The notes beneath the pieces are model-generated. The model did not search any database. It had not been told where the DNA came from and saw only the letters and a list, made by a program, of their open reading frames with translations. This document shows positions 56,312 through 64,000 of a DNA stretch of 64,000 bases, piece by piece. This stretch comes from Paraburkholderia eburnea. GTDB lineage: Bacteria; Pseudomonadota; Gammaproteobacteria; Burkholderiales; Burkholderiaceae. The stretch is from positions 868,001-932,000 of the forward strand of contig NZ_PQGA01000001.1 in NCBI RefSeq assembly GCF_002917095.1, in the 5' to 3' direction. A program made the position numbers and the translations under genes. Position 1 is the first letter of the stretch. Each line of letters opens with the position of its first letter.

Positions 56312-57178
56312 GTGAAGCTGAAATTCACCAAGATGCACGGCGCGGGCAACGACTTCGTCGTGCTCGACGGCTACACCCAGTCGCTCTCGCTCACGCCCGA
56401 ACGCGTGCGCGCGCTTGCTGACCGCCATTTCGGCATCGGCGCGGATCAACTGCTGCTGGTCGAGAAGCCGACCGTCGATGGCGTCGATTTCCGCTATCGC
56501 ATCTTCAATTGCGACGGCGGCGAGGTCGAGCACTGCGGCAACGGCGCGCGCTGCTTCGTCAAATTCGTGCGCGACCACAAGCTCACCGATGCGCGCCGCG
56601 TGCGCGTGCAAGTCCAGAAAGGCGTCATCACGCTCGTCATGCAGGAAAACGGCGAAGTCGTGGTCGACATGGGCAGCCCGGTGTTCGAGCCGGCGCTGGT
56701 GCCGTTCGACGCGAGCGGCCTGGAAGGCCGCCGCGAGGGCAACGACACGCTCTGGCCGCTCGAAGTGAACGGCCGCACGCGCTGGATTTCGGCGGTGTCG
56801 ATGGGCAATCCGCACGCCGTTCAGGTGGTCGACGACGCCGAGGCGTTCGCGGTCCTCCAGGACGGTCCCGTGATCGAGACGCACGCGCGCTTTCCGAACA
56901 AGGTCAACGCAGGCTTCATGCAGATCGTCTCGCGCAACGAGGTGAAGCTGCGCGTGTTCGAGCGCGGCGCGGGCGAGACGCTCGCGTGCGGCACGGGCGC
57001 GTGCGCGGCGGTGGCGGCGGGGATTCGGCGCGGCCTGCTCGATTCGCCGGTGAAGGTGCACACGCACGGCGGCCAGCTCACGATCGCCTGGGACGGCGCG
57101 CACGACGAAAGCGCCGCGCTGACCATGGCGGGCCCGGCCACGACCGTCTTCGAAGGCGAGATCGAAATCCAGGACTGA
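56312..57178 (+). CDS. dapF: Diaminopimelate epimerase
   Basis: A 288-residue enzyme that converts LL- to meso-diaminopimelate for lysine and peptidoglycan synthesis. The two catalytic cysteines are present: Cys75 in [11 protein letters not shown] and Cys226 in [14 protein letters not shown] 56312 starts [17 protein letters not shown] as in the family; AAGGA lies upstream. It begins the conserved dapF-DUF484-xerC run. Confidence 0.96.
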   Translation: MKLKFTKMHGAGNDFVVLDGYTQSLSLTPERVRALADRHFGIGADQLLLVEKPTVDGVDFRYRIFNCDGGEVEHCGNGARCFVKFVRDHKLTDARRVRVQVQKGVITLVMQENGEVVVDMGSPVFEPALVPFDASGLEGRREGNDTLWPLEVNGRTRWISAVSMGNPHAVQVVDDAEAFAVLQDGPVIETHARFPNKVNAGFMQIVSRNEVKLRVFERGAGETLACGTGACAAVAAGIRRGLLDSPVKVHTHGGQLTIAWDGAHDESAALTMAGPATTVFEGEIEIQD

Positions 57179-57375
57179 CTTGTCATCGACAAGCCGCCGA
57201 TTCAGGCAGCGAACTGAAGCACGCACACTGAAGCACGCAGTTTGCAAGACCGAGCACTACGCAAGACCCTGCGCGCCGCGAACGTATCCGCGGCGCAATC
57301 ACGATACATCGCCTCATCCGCCGCGCAGCCGCGCGCCGCTTCCTGACCGAACGCGCTTATTGACGTGCTAACAAC

Positions 57376-58059
57376 ATGACCGATCGCGAAGTCGCCGATT
57401 ATCTGCTTGCCAACCCCAACTTCTTCGTCGAGCACGCCGAGCTGCTGGTCTCGCTCAAACTGGGCAATCCGCACGGCAAGGCCGCCGTGTCGCTCCAGGA
57501 GCGCCAGATGGAAATGCTGCGCGAGAAGAACAAACATCTGGAACTGCGCCTGTCCGAGCTGCTGCGCTACGGCCACGAGAACGACAGCATCGCCGCGAAA
57601 ATGGTCCACTGGACCTCGCTCGTGCTCGCCGAGCGCGATCCGCACGCGTTGCCGCTCATGATCGCCGAGCGCCTGCGCGAGGAATTCGACGTGCCGCAAT
57701 CGGCGCTGCGTCTATGGGATGTCGCCGAAAGCTACACGCAGGCGAACTTCGCGAAACACACGGGCGAGGAAGTGCGGCTCTTCGCCAGCAGCCTGGAGAC
57801 GCCGTATTGCGGCGCGAACACGGGCTTCGAGGCCGCGCAGTGGCTCGATGGCACGCAAGGCGAGCCGCAGTCGGTGGCGATCATCGCGCTGCGCAAGCGC
57901 GTCTCGGACGAAGAGCGCGATCCGGGCGGCGAAGCGTTCGGCCTGCTCGTGATGGGTTCGCCCGATCCGCGCCGCTTTCACGACGGCATGGGCACCGATT
58001 TCCTGCGTCAGATCGGCACGCTCGCCAGTGGGGCGCTGGCACGCCTGCTGCCGCATTGA
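57376..58059 (+). CDS. DUF484 family protein
   Basis: A 227-residue protein with the family start REVADYLLANPNFFVEHAELL, a coiled-coil (RQMEMLREKNKHLELRLSELL) and a GAF-like C-terminal domain. Genes of this family sit between dapF and xerC in many proteobacteria; function unknown. xerC begins 18 bases after its stop. Confidence 0.92.
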   Translation: MTDREVADYLLANPNFFVEHAELLVSLKLGNPHGKAAVSLQERQMEMLREKNKHLELRLSELLRYGHENDSIAAKMVHWTSLVLAERDPHALPLMIAERLREEFDVPQSALRLWDVAESYTQANFAKHTGEEVRLFASSLETPYCGANTGFEAAQWLDGTQGEPQSVAIIALRKRVSDEERDPGGEAFGLLVMGSPDPRRFHDGMGTDFLRQIGTLASGALARLLPH

Positions 58060-58077
58060 TCCAACCTTGAAGCTGTC

Positions 58078-59046
58078 TTGACCCGTACCGAAGCCGTCAC
58101 CGTGAACCCGACCGATCCGATCGCCGATTATCTCGACACGCTCGAGCACGTGCGCAGGCTCTCGGCGCACACGCTGCGCGGCTATGCGCACGAGCTGGAC
58201 GAACTGAAGAAGCTCGCCAACGGCCGGCCCCTCGAACGGGTCACGCCCACCGACGTGCGCGGCGCCGTGGCGCGCGCGCACGCAGGCGGTCTGTCGGCGC
58301 GTTCGATCGCGCACCGGCTGTCGGCGTGGCGCGCGTTCTATCGCTGGCTCGCGGGCCGCATCGAACTGGACGCCAATCCGGTCGCGGCGGTGCGCGCGCC
58401 CAAGCGTGCGAAGACGCTGCCCAAGGCACTGTCCGTCGACGACGCCACGCGTCTCATGGAAGCGCCCGCCGCCGCGAGCGAAGCCACCACGGGCAACCTG
58501 GAAACACTGCGCGACCAGGCGATGCTGGAGCTGTTTTATTCGTCGGGACTGCGCCTCGCGGAACTCGTGGGTCTGGACGTGCGCTATGTGCGGCGCGACG
58601 GCTACGAGTCGGCGGGCTGGTTCAAGCGCGACGCCGCCGAAGTCGAAGTGCACGGCAAGGGCGACCGCCATCGCATCGTGCCCGTCGGGCGCAAGGCGCT
58701 GGACGCGCTCGACGCATGGCTCGCCGTGCGCGACGCGTGGGTCAAGCACGACGACGCGCCGCTCTTTCTTTCCGTGCGCGGCAACCGCATGGCGCCGGGC
58801 GTCGTGCGCGAGCGCGTGAAGCGCGCGGCGCTCGTGGCCGGCATTCCGGCGAACGTCCATCCGCACGTATTGCGGCACTCGTTCGCCACGCATCTGCTGC
58901 AATCGAGCGGCGATCTGCGCGCGGTCCAGGAACTGCTCGGCCACGCCAGCATATCGGCGACGCAGGTGTATACGTCGCTCGATTTCCAGCATCTGGCGAA
59001 GGTGTACGACAACGCGCATCCGCGCGCGAAGAAGCGCGAAGAGTAG
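58078..59046 (+). CDS. xerC: Tyrosine recombinase XerC
   Basis: A 322-residue recombinase that resolves chromosome dimers at dif with XerD. The N-terminal SAM-like core-binding domain (LSAHTLRGYAHELDEL) is followed by a catalytic domain with Arg159 in SSGLRLAELVGL, HGKGDRHR, HVLRHSFATHLL, LGHASISATQVYTSL and the nucleophile Tyr298. The start TTG 58078 is tentative; GTG 58102 is an alternative. Confidence 0.93.
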   Translation: MTRTEAVTVNPTDPIADYLDTLEHVRRLSAHTLRGYAHELDELKKLANGRPLERVTPTDVRGAVARAHAGGLSARSIAHRLSAWRAFYRWLAGRIELDANPVAAVRAPKRAKTLPKALSVDDATRLMEAPAAASEATTGNLETLRDQAMLELFYSSGLRLAELVGLDVRYVRRDGYESAGWFKRDAAEVEVHGKGDRHRIVPVGRKALDALDAWLAVRDAWVKHDDAPLFLSVRGNRMAPGVVRERVKRAALVAGIPANVHPHVLRHSFATHLLQSSGDLRAVQELLGHASISATQVYTSLDFQHLAKVYDNAHPRAKKREE

Positions 59047-59161
59047 GCCCATCAAGCCCTTGGGGCCGCTGAAGCCTCACCGCGCATCCACCCGTTTTTG
59101 CGCGTCCGGCGCTCCACGCGGAGCCGGCGGACGCCGCCGCATCATTGGCATCACATCCATC

Positions 59162-60364
59162 ATGAATATCGTCACACTCAAGCCGTCGAAAGAAAAATCC
59201 CTGCTGCGCCGCCATCCGTGGGTCTACGCCAACGCGATCGACCGCGTCGACGGCAAGCCCGCGCCGGGCGCCACGGTGGTCGTGCGCGCTCACGACGGCC
59301 GCTTCCTCGCGCGCGCCGCCTATAGCCCGCATTCGCAGATCCGCGCGCGCGTCTGGAGCTTCGACGAGAACGAACCCATCGATCACGCGTTCTTCAAGCG
59401 CCGCGTGCAGCGCGCGCTCGCCCACCGCCAGGCGATGGTGAAGGGCACGGGCGCGGTGCGCCTGATCTTCGGCGAGGCGGACGGCCTGCCGGGCCTGATC
59501 GTCGACTGGTATACGGAAGACGCGCAAAACCCGCGCGGCCAACTGGTCTGCCAGTTCATGGCGGCGGGCGTAGAGGCGTGGAAAGAGGCGATCGTGGGCG
59601 CACTGACCTCGGCGACGGGCTGCCCGAACGTCTACGAACGCTCGGACGTCTCGATCCGCGAGAAGGAAGGGCTGGAACAGATCACGGGCCTGCTGGCCGG
59701 CGACGAGCCGCCCGCCACCATCATCGCCAACGAGAACGGCGTGCGCTATCACGTCGATGTGCGCAATGGCCACAAGACCGGCTTCTACGTCGATCAGCGC
59801 GACAACCGCGCGCTGGTGCAGACCTATGCCGATGGCCGCGACGTGCTCAACTGCTTCTGCTACACGGGCGGCTTCTCGCTTGCGGCGATGAAGGGCGGCG
59901 CGAAACGCGTGGTGTCGATCGACTCGTCGGGCGAGGCGCTGAACACGGCGCAAAAGAACGTCGAAGCCAACGGTTTCGACGCCGAACGCGCAACCTGGCT
60001 CGACGCCGACGCCTTCAAGACGCTGCGCCGTCTGCACGAAGAAGGCGAGCGATTCGACCTCGTGGTGCTCGATCCGCCCAAGTTCGCGGCTTCGCGCGAG
60101 CATGTGGACCGCGCCGCGCGCGCCTACAAGGACATCAACCTCACCGGCTTCAAGCTGCTGCGTCCGGGCGGCCTGCTGTTCACGTACTCGTGCTCGGGCG
60201 CGATCGATGCGGAACTGTTCCAGAAGATCGTCGCGGGCGCGGCCGCCGATGCGAAGGTCGACGCGCGCATCCTCAAGCGCCTGGGCGCGGGCGTCGATCA
60301 TCCGCTGCTGACGGCGTTCCCGGAAGGCGAATACCTCAAGGGCCTGCTGTTGCAAATCGCCTGA
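59162..60364 (+). CDS. RlmI-like class I rRNA methyltransferase
   Basis: A 400-residue SAM-dependent methyltransferase. The N-terminal PUA-type part is KEKSLLRRHPWVYANAID, the EEHUD middle part includes LIFGEADGLPGLIVDWY, and the Rossmann domain has VLNCFCYTGGFSLAAMKGGA and the catalytic VVLDPPKFAASRE. RlmI methylates C1962 of 23S rRNA; this homologue has the same architecture. Confidence 0.9.
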   Translation: MNIVTLKPSKEKSLLRRHPWVYANAIDRVDGKPAPGATVVVRAHDGRFLARAAYSPHSQIRARVWSFDENEPIDHAFFKRRVQRALAHRQAMVKGTGAVRLIFGEADGLPGLIVDWYTEDAQNPRGQLVCQFMAAGVEAWKEAIVGALTSATGCPNVYERSDVSIREKEGLEQITGLLAGDEPPATIIANENGVRYHVDVRNGHKTGFYVDQRDNRALVQTYADGRDVLNCFCYTGGFSLAAMKGGAKRVVSIDSSGEALNTAQKNVEANGFDAERATWLDADAFKTLRRLHEEGERFDLVVLDPPKFAASREHVDRAARAYKDINLTGFKLLRPGGLLFTYSCSGAIDAELFQKIVAGAAADAKVDARILKRLGAGVDHPLLTAFPEGEYLKGLLLQIA

Positions 60365-60468
60365 GACGGCCTTATCTGCGCGTGATCGGCGCGCACGCGG
60401 CGCGCGCATGATACGACCCCGTATCGCGCCGCTCCTGCGAGTACGCCGCAGATATGATTCAATAGATA

Positions 60469-60481
60469 GTTATGTTGTAAC
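60469..60481 (+). promoter_or_regulatory. Zur-box-like site
   Basis: GTTATGTTGTAAC matches the proteobacterial Zur half-palindrome GTTATATTATAAC at 11 of 13 positions by eye, and it is AT-rich in a GC-rich context. It lies 69 bases before the zinc GTPase gene. Confidence 0.55.
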
Positions 60482-60549
60482 ACTGGCGACAGAGCGCGCG
60501 GGCCGCGCGCCGCGCCGCGTCCTCACCCGACACTCATCAGGCACAGAGC

Positions 60550-61665
60550 ATGGCAAACAGCATGATTCCCGTCACGATCCTGACCGGCTTTCTCGGCAGC
60601 GGCAAGACCACGCTGCTCAAGCGCATCCTCAACGAGAACCACGGCATGAAGATCGCCGTGATCGAGAACGAGTTCGGCGAAGAGAACATCGACAACGAAA
60701 TTCTCGTGCAGGACAGCAACGAGCAGATCATCCAGATGAGCAACGGCTGCATCTGCTGCACGATCCGCGGCGACCTCGCGCGCGTGCTCGGCGACCTCGC
60801 GCAGCAAAAGCGCGACGGCAAGCTGGATTTCGAGCGCGTCGTGATCGAAACGACCGGCCTCGCCAATCCGGGCCCGGTCGCGCAGACCTTCTTCATGGAC
60901 AACGAGATCGCCGACACCTTCCTGCTCGACGCGATCATCACGCTGGTCGATGCCAAGCACGGCAACAAGCAGCTGAACGAGCATGAAGTGGTGCAGCGCC
61001 AGGTCGGTTTCGCCGATCGCATCTTCATCACGAAGGCCGATCTCGTCGATGCGAAGGAAGTCGCCGATCTGCGTCACCGCGTACTGCACATGAATCCGAA
61101 GGCGCAGGTGCGCGAAGTGAACTTCGGCGAGACGGACATCAAGGAAGTGTTCGATCTGCGCGGCTTCAACCTGAACGCCAAGCTCGAAATCGATCCCGAC
61201 TTCCTCGCGGAAGACGAGCACGATCACGATCACGCGCACGCTCATGATGAACACGATCATGACCACGGCCACGATCACGCCGATCACGCGGACTGCGACC
61301 ACGATCACGGCAAGTGCTCGCACGAAGGTCACGACCACGCTCACCATCATCACCACGCGCACCACGACGACAAGATCAAGTCGTTCGTGTACCGCAGCGA
61401 CCGCCCGTTCGACCCGAACCGCCTGGAGGACTTCCTCGGCGGCATCCTGCAGATCTACGGCGAACACCTGCTGCGCTACAAGGGCGTGCTCTACATGAAG
61501 GGCGTGGATCGCAAGGTCGTGTTCCAGGGCGTGCACCAGATGATGGGCAGCGACCTCGCCGCCAAGTGGCTGCCGATCGAGAAGAAGAACAGCAAGATGG
61601 TGTTCATCGGCATCGAATTGCCGAAGGATCTCATCACCGACGGTCTCGACGCCTGCCTCGTCTGA
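60550..61665 (+). CDS. ZigA/CobW-type zinc chaperone GTPase
   Basis: A 371-residue G3E GTPase with Walker A LTGFLGSGKTTLL, the zinc-binding CxCC motif in SNGCICCTIRGDL, and a base-recognition ITKADL. A His/Asp-rich metal-binding loop lies at about residues 223-274 (DHDHAHAHDEHDHDH and HHHHHAHHDD). A CobW C-terminal domain ends the protein. Such GTPases deliver zinc to client proteins during scarcity; a Zur-box-like site upstream supports zinc regulation. A terminator follows at 61728. Confidence 0.92.
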   Translation: MANSMIPVTILTGFLGSGKTTLLKRILNENHGMKIAVIENEFGEENIDNEILVQDSNEQIIQMSNGCICCTIRGDLARVLGDLAQQKRDGKLDFERVVIETTGLANPGPVAQTFFMDNEIADTFLLDAIITLVDAKHGNKQLNEHEVVQRQVGFADRIFITKADLVDAKEVADLRHRVLHMNPKAQVREVNFGETDIKEVFDLRGFNLNAKLEIDPDFLAEDEHDHDHAHAHDEHDHDHGHDHADHADCDHDHGKCSHEGHDHAHHHHHAHHDDKIKSFVYRSDRPFDPNRLEDFLGGILQIYGEHLLRYKGVLYMKGVDRKVVFQGVHQMMGSDLAAKWLPIEKKNSKMVFIGIELPKDLITDGLDACLV

Positions 61666-62274
61666 TGCGCTGATTCCGCATTTAAGACAGCAATGGCGTC
61701 GATTTTGACGCTGACTTTGACACTTCAACGCCTGGCCTCGCGCCGGGCGTTGCTGTTTTTAGCGGCATTGCAGGCGCGTAATGACAGCTTTGCGTGCGCT
61801 GTGCATCAAATAACGTACCCGACCATCGCTTTTTCACGATTAGCGCGTTATATTTTCTGGATATCGAGCGCAGGACCAGGCCGCGAATACAGGGATTTCC
61901 CGCTTGCGGCGTGAGTTTGCGGTTCGGTTACAATACGGCCCCACTGGAAGAGCGGCATTCTCCCCCATACCGGTTTACGGCAATTTCCGGCAGCTTCGGC
62001 GAGAATCGCCTCCCCGGCCGCGCGTCGCGTCGCAGCGCGCAGCCGGTACGAAATATGCCTCAGAAGCTTCTGAACTACGGTTTCCAGAGGAGTTCGGCCC
62101 CGCAGCGGCGCTCAGGCGTCACGACAATTCACCGTCCGTGCCCGTCAGTGCGCACCTTGGCGCGACAAAGCGCGCGATAAAACGCGGTTTTGGGTGGTAA
62201 AAGCCACTGCGGGCAACACAAAAGTGCAGGCAAGATGTGCCAGTTTTGCCTCACTCATTGAAGAAGCAAGCCAG
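61666..62274. other. Intergenic region upstream of dksA
   Basis: About 600 bases. It holds the GTPase terminator and then AT-rich sequence (61800-61930), probably the dksA promoter region with a long leader. No gene is supported. Confidence 0.45.
61728..61760 (+). terminator. Terminator of the GTPase gene
   Basis: CAACGCCTGG-CCTCG-CGCCGGGCGTTG is followed by CTGTTTTT. Confidence 0.75.
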
Positions 62275-62694
62275 ATGACGACGAAACGACTCTTGACCGA
62301 AGCCGAAATCCTGAAGATGAGCGACAAGGATTACATGAACGAGGATCAGCTCGCCTTCTTCAAGAACCGGCTCGAACAGCTGCAGGCGGAAATCCTCCGC
62401 AATGCGGGCCAGACCACCGAGAATCTGCGCGAAACCGTGATCGTTCCCGATCCGGCCGACCGCGCGACGATCGAAGAAGAGCATGCGCTCGAATTGCGCA
62501 CGCGCGACCGCGAACGCAAGCTGCTGAAGAAGGTGCAGCAATCGATCGCGCGCATCGAATCGGGCGATTACGGCTGGTGCGAGGAAACCGGTGAGCCGAT
62601 CGGCATTCCGCGTCTGCTCGCGCGCCCGACCGCCACGCTCTCGCTCGAAGCGCAGGAGCGCCGCGAACTGCGCCAGAAGCTGTTCGGCGACTGA
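62275..62694 (+). CDS. dksA: DksA-type RNA polymerase-binding regulator, zinc-finger cysteines mostly lost
   Basis: The 139-residue protein has the coiled coil with tip motif DPADRAT (Asp59, Asp62, Ala64, matching the acidic tip of E. coli DksA) and the globular end GIPRLLARPTA. Of the four zinc ligands only Cys102 remains; the others are Thr105, Ser123 and Ala126. It should therefore fold without zinc. DksA works with ppGpp in the stringent response. It sits next to a zinc-chaperone gene, but Cys-poor DksA is usual for this group of bacteria. Confidence 0.93.
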   Translation: MTTKRLLTEAEILKMSDKDYMNEDQLAFFKNRLEQLQAEILRNAGQTTENLRETVIVPDPADRATIEEEHALELRTRDRERKLLKKVQQSIARIESGDYGWCEETGEPIGIPRLLARPTATLSLEAQERRELRQKLFGD

Positions 62695-63052
62695 TCCGCT
62701 TCCGGCCACCGGCCGCGCCACGTTGGATACGTGAGTGCGTGCCGGATCGACTGCCTTCCTCGAAGAAGCGCACGGAGTCCCGTGCGCTTTTTTATTGGCG
62801 CGCCGCTCGTGCGCGCCAATGCCTTTCCCATACCCTTTTCCCCTCGCCTTTATCTCGCTTTCTGCGCCGCGAGCCCTTGAACTGCCCGCTGCCGCCCTAA
62901 ACTCCTACCGACACGCCCGCTCGCGCGCCCTGGCGCGCACGTCTTCCACGCAGGCGCCCGGCACGCGCGGCGCGTACCGAATCCCGACGGCGCGGCACGG
63001 CGGCAACAGCCGCGCCAGTCTCTACCTGGCAACAACGGTAAAAGGAACGCAC
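62695..63052. other. Intergenic region upstream of hslV
   Basis: Contains the dksA terminator and the promoter region of the hslVU operon. An in-frame extension upstream of hslV exists but has no conserved sequence. Confidence 0.45.
62764..62793 (+). terminator. Terminator of dksA
   Basis: AAGCGCACGG-AGTC-CCGTGCGCTTTTTTA. Confidence 0.88.
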
Positions 63053-63589
63053 ATGGAGCAATTTCACGGCACGACGATCGTATCCGTGCGGCGCGGCGAC
63101 AAGGTCGCCCTCGGCGGCGACGGCCAGGTCACCCTCGGCAACATCGTCATGAAGGGCGGAGCGAAGAAGGTGCGACGCATCTACGGCGGCAAGGTGATGG
63201 TCGGCTTCGCCGGCGGCACCGCCGACGCATTCTCGCTGCTCGACCGCTTCGAAGCCAAGCTCGAAAAACATCAGGGCAATCTCACCCGCGCCGCCGTCGA
63301 ACTCGCCAAGGACTGGCGCACCGACCGCATGCTGCGCCGTCTCGAAGCAATGCTGATCGCCGCCGACGCCACCACCACGCTCGTCATCACCGGCAACGGC
63401 GACGTGCTCGACCCCGAAGGCGGCATCTGCGCGATCGGCTCGGGTGGTTCGTATGCGCAGGCCGCGGCCAAGGCGCTGGTCGACAACACCGACCTCTCGC
63501 CGCGCGAAATCGTCGAAAAGTCGCTCGAAATCGCGGGCGACATGTGCATCTATACGAATCACAACCGCGTGATCGAAACCATCGAGTAA
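63053..63589 (+). CDS. hslV: ATP-dependent protease peptidase subunit HslV
   Basis: The 178-residue proteasome-like peptidase has the N-terminal Thr nucleophile exposed after processing of a six-residue leader ([21 protein letters not shown]). GNVVMKG-like and [10 protein letters not shown] motifs follow. It assembles as stacked hexamers with HslU. AAAGGAA precedes the start. hslU begins 26 bases later. Confidence 0.96.
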   Translation: MEQFHGTTIVSVRRGDKVALGGDGQVTLGNIVMKGGAKKVRRIYGGKVMVGFAGGTADAFSLLDRFEAKLEKHQGNLTRAAVELAKDWRTDRMLRRLEAMLIAADATTTLVITGNGDVLDPEGGICAIGSGGSYAQAAAKALVDNTDLSPREIVEKSLEIAGDMCIYTNHNRVIETIE

Positions 63590-63615
63590 CCCTCCCAGGA
63601 CGACAAGGAATCACG

Positions 63616-64000
63616 ATGAGCACCATGACTCCCGCCGAGATCGTCTCGGAACTCGACAAGCACATCATCGGCCAGGGCAAGGCCAAGAAGGCCGTGGCTG
63701 TCGCGCTGCGCAACCGCTGGCGCCGTCAGCAGGTGGCCGAGCCGCTGCGCCAGGAAATCACGCCGAAGAACATTCTCATGATCGGGCCGACGGGCGTCGG
63801 CAAGACCGAAATCGCGCGCCGTCTGGCCAAGCTCGCGGACGCGCCGTTCATCAAGATCGAAGCGACCAAGTTCACCGAAGTGGGCTACGTGGGCCGCGAC
63901 GTCGACAGCATCGTGCGCGATCTCATCGAAATTTCGGTGAAGCAGACGCGCGAAACGGAAATGCGCAAGGTGCGCAGCAAAGCCACCGATCAGGCCGAAG
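63616..64000 (+). CDS. hslU: ATP-dependent protease ATPase subunit HslU, truncated by window end
   Basis: The first 128 codons encode a ClpX-like AAA+ protein: [17 protein letters not shown], Walker [16 protein letters not shown] and the conserved [19 protein letters not shown]. It unfolds substrates for HslV. AAGGA precedes the ATG. The rest lies outside the window. Confidence 0.96.
   Translation, partial: MSTMTPAEIVSELDKHIIGQGKAKKAVAVALRNRWRRQQVAEPLRQEITPKNILMIGPTGVGKTEIARRLAKLADAPFIKIEATKFTEVGYVGRDVDSIVRDLIEISVKQTRETEMRKVRSKATDQAE

Noticed and set aside
61848..61860. Second Zur-like box (GTTATATTTTCTG) before dksA
   Set aside because: Only the left half matches, about 9 of 13 positions; it fits an ordinary AT-rich promoter element as well.

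Overview
The window reads as a chromosomal segment of a Burkholderiaceae bacterium, most likely Paraburkholderia, Caballeronia or Burkholderia. The evidence is high G+C with strong third-position bias, two DUF4148 exported proteins, a short H-NS-family protein, and beta-proteobacterial gene orders such as rsmI/yraN-diaA-dolP, metK/lpxL-dapF-DUF484-xerC and dksA-hslVU. All names come from reading translations and motifs; no database was searched.

Layout. 1-2700: left end of a bufferin-type locus (MNIO enzyme bufB and precursor bufA), a DUF4148 protein, a probably broken membrane gene and a small conserved protein. 3027-6536: tRNA-Ala(CGC), a cytochrome c, dolP, diaA, yraN and divergent rsmI. 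6710-14449: rlpA with a long promoter-bearing leader, a metallo-beta-lactamase hydrolase, an exonuclease, an Lrp regulator, a cation diffusion facilitator, an H-NS protein, a HugZ-like protein and an MFS exporter. 14571-24917: mostly metabolic and envelope genes (LivK-type binding protein, nitronate monooxygenase, dienelactone hydrolase, amidase, HiPIP, FAD oxidase, DUF4148, EEP nuclease, LysE exporter). 25538-30294: ferredoxin-NADP reductase, a two-component pair whose kinase has no visible sensor domain, an 11-bp tandem repeat and an APC permease.

30625-38238 is a complete form II carbon-monoxide-dehydrogenase-like molybdenum hydroxylase operon (coxS-L-M-D-E-G and a coxI/xdhC gene). After it come an OxlT-like MFS gene with a 45-residue small partner, a PepSY membrane protein with a possible Fur box, a transglutaminase-like exported protein, srkA, another MFS exporter, a desaturase, an aldo/keto reductase and a PhyH oxygenase.

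51720-64000 is conserved housekeeping (metK, lpxL, dapF, DUF484, xerC, an RlmI-like methyltransferase, a ZigA/CobW GTPase, dksA, hslV, hslU). It is interrupted between lpxL and dapF by about 2 kb of accessory DNA. This insert holds a polymorphic-toxin-like gene, a tightly linked immunity-like gene, and a decayed second toxin tip with its own small downstream ORF, joined by a 197-bp direct repeat. This toxin/immunity insert and the bufferin locus are the most interesting systems in the window. Smaller leads are a structured metK leader, a Zur-box-like site before the GTPase, three copies of GCGACCCA around the rlpA-leader promoter, and an ECF-type promoter before bufA.
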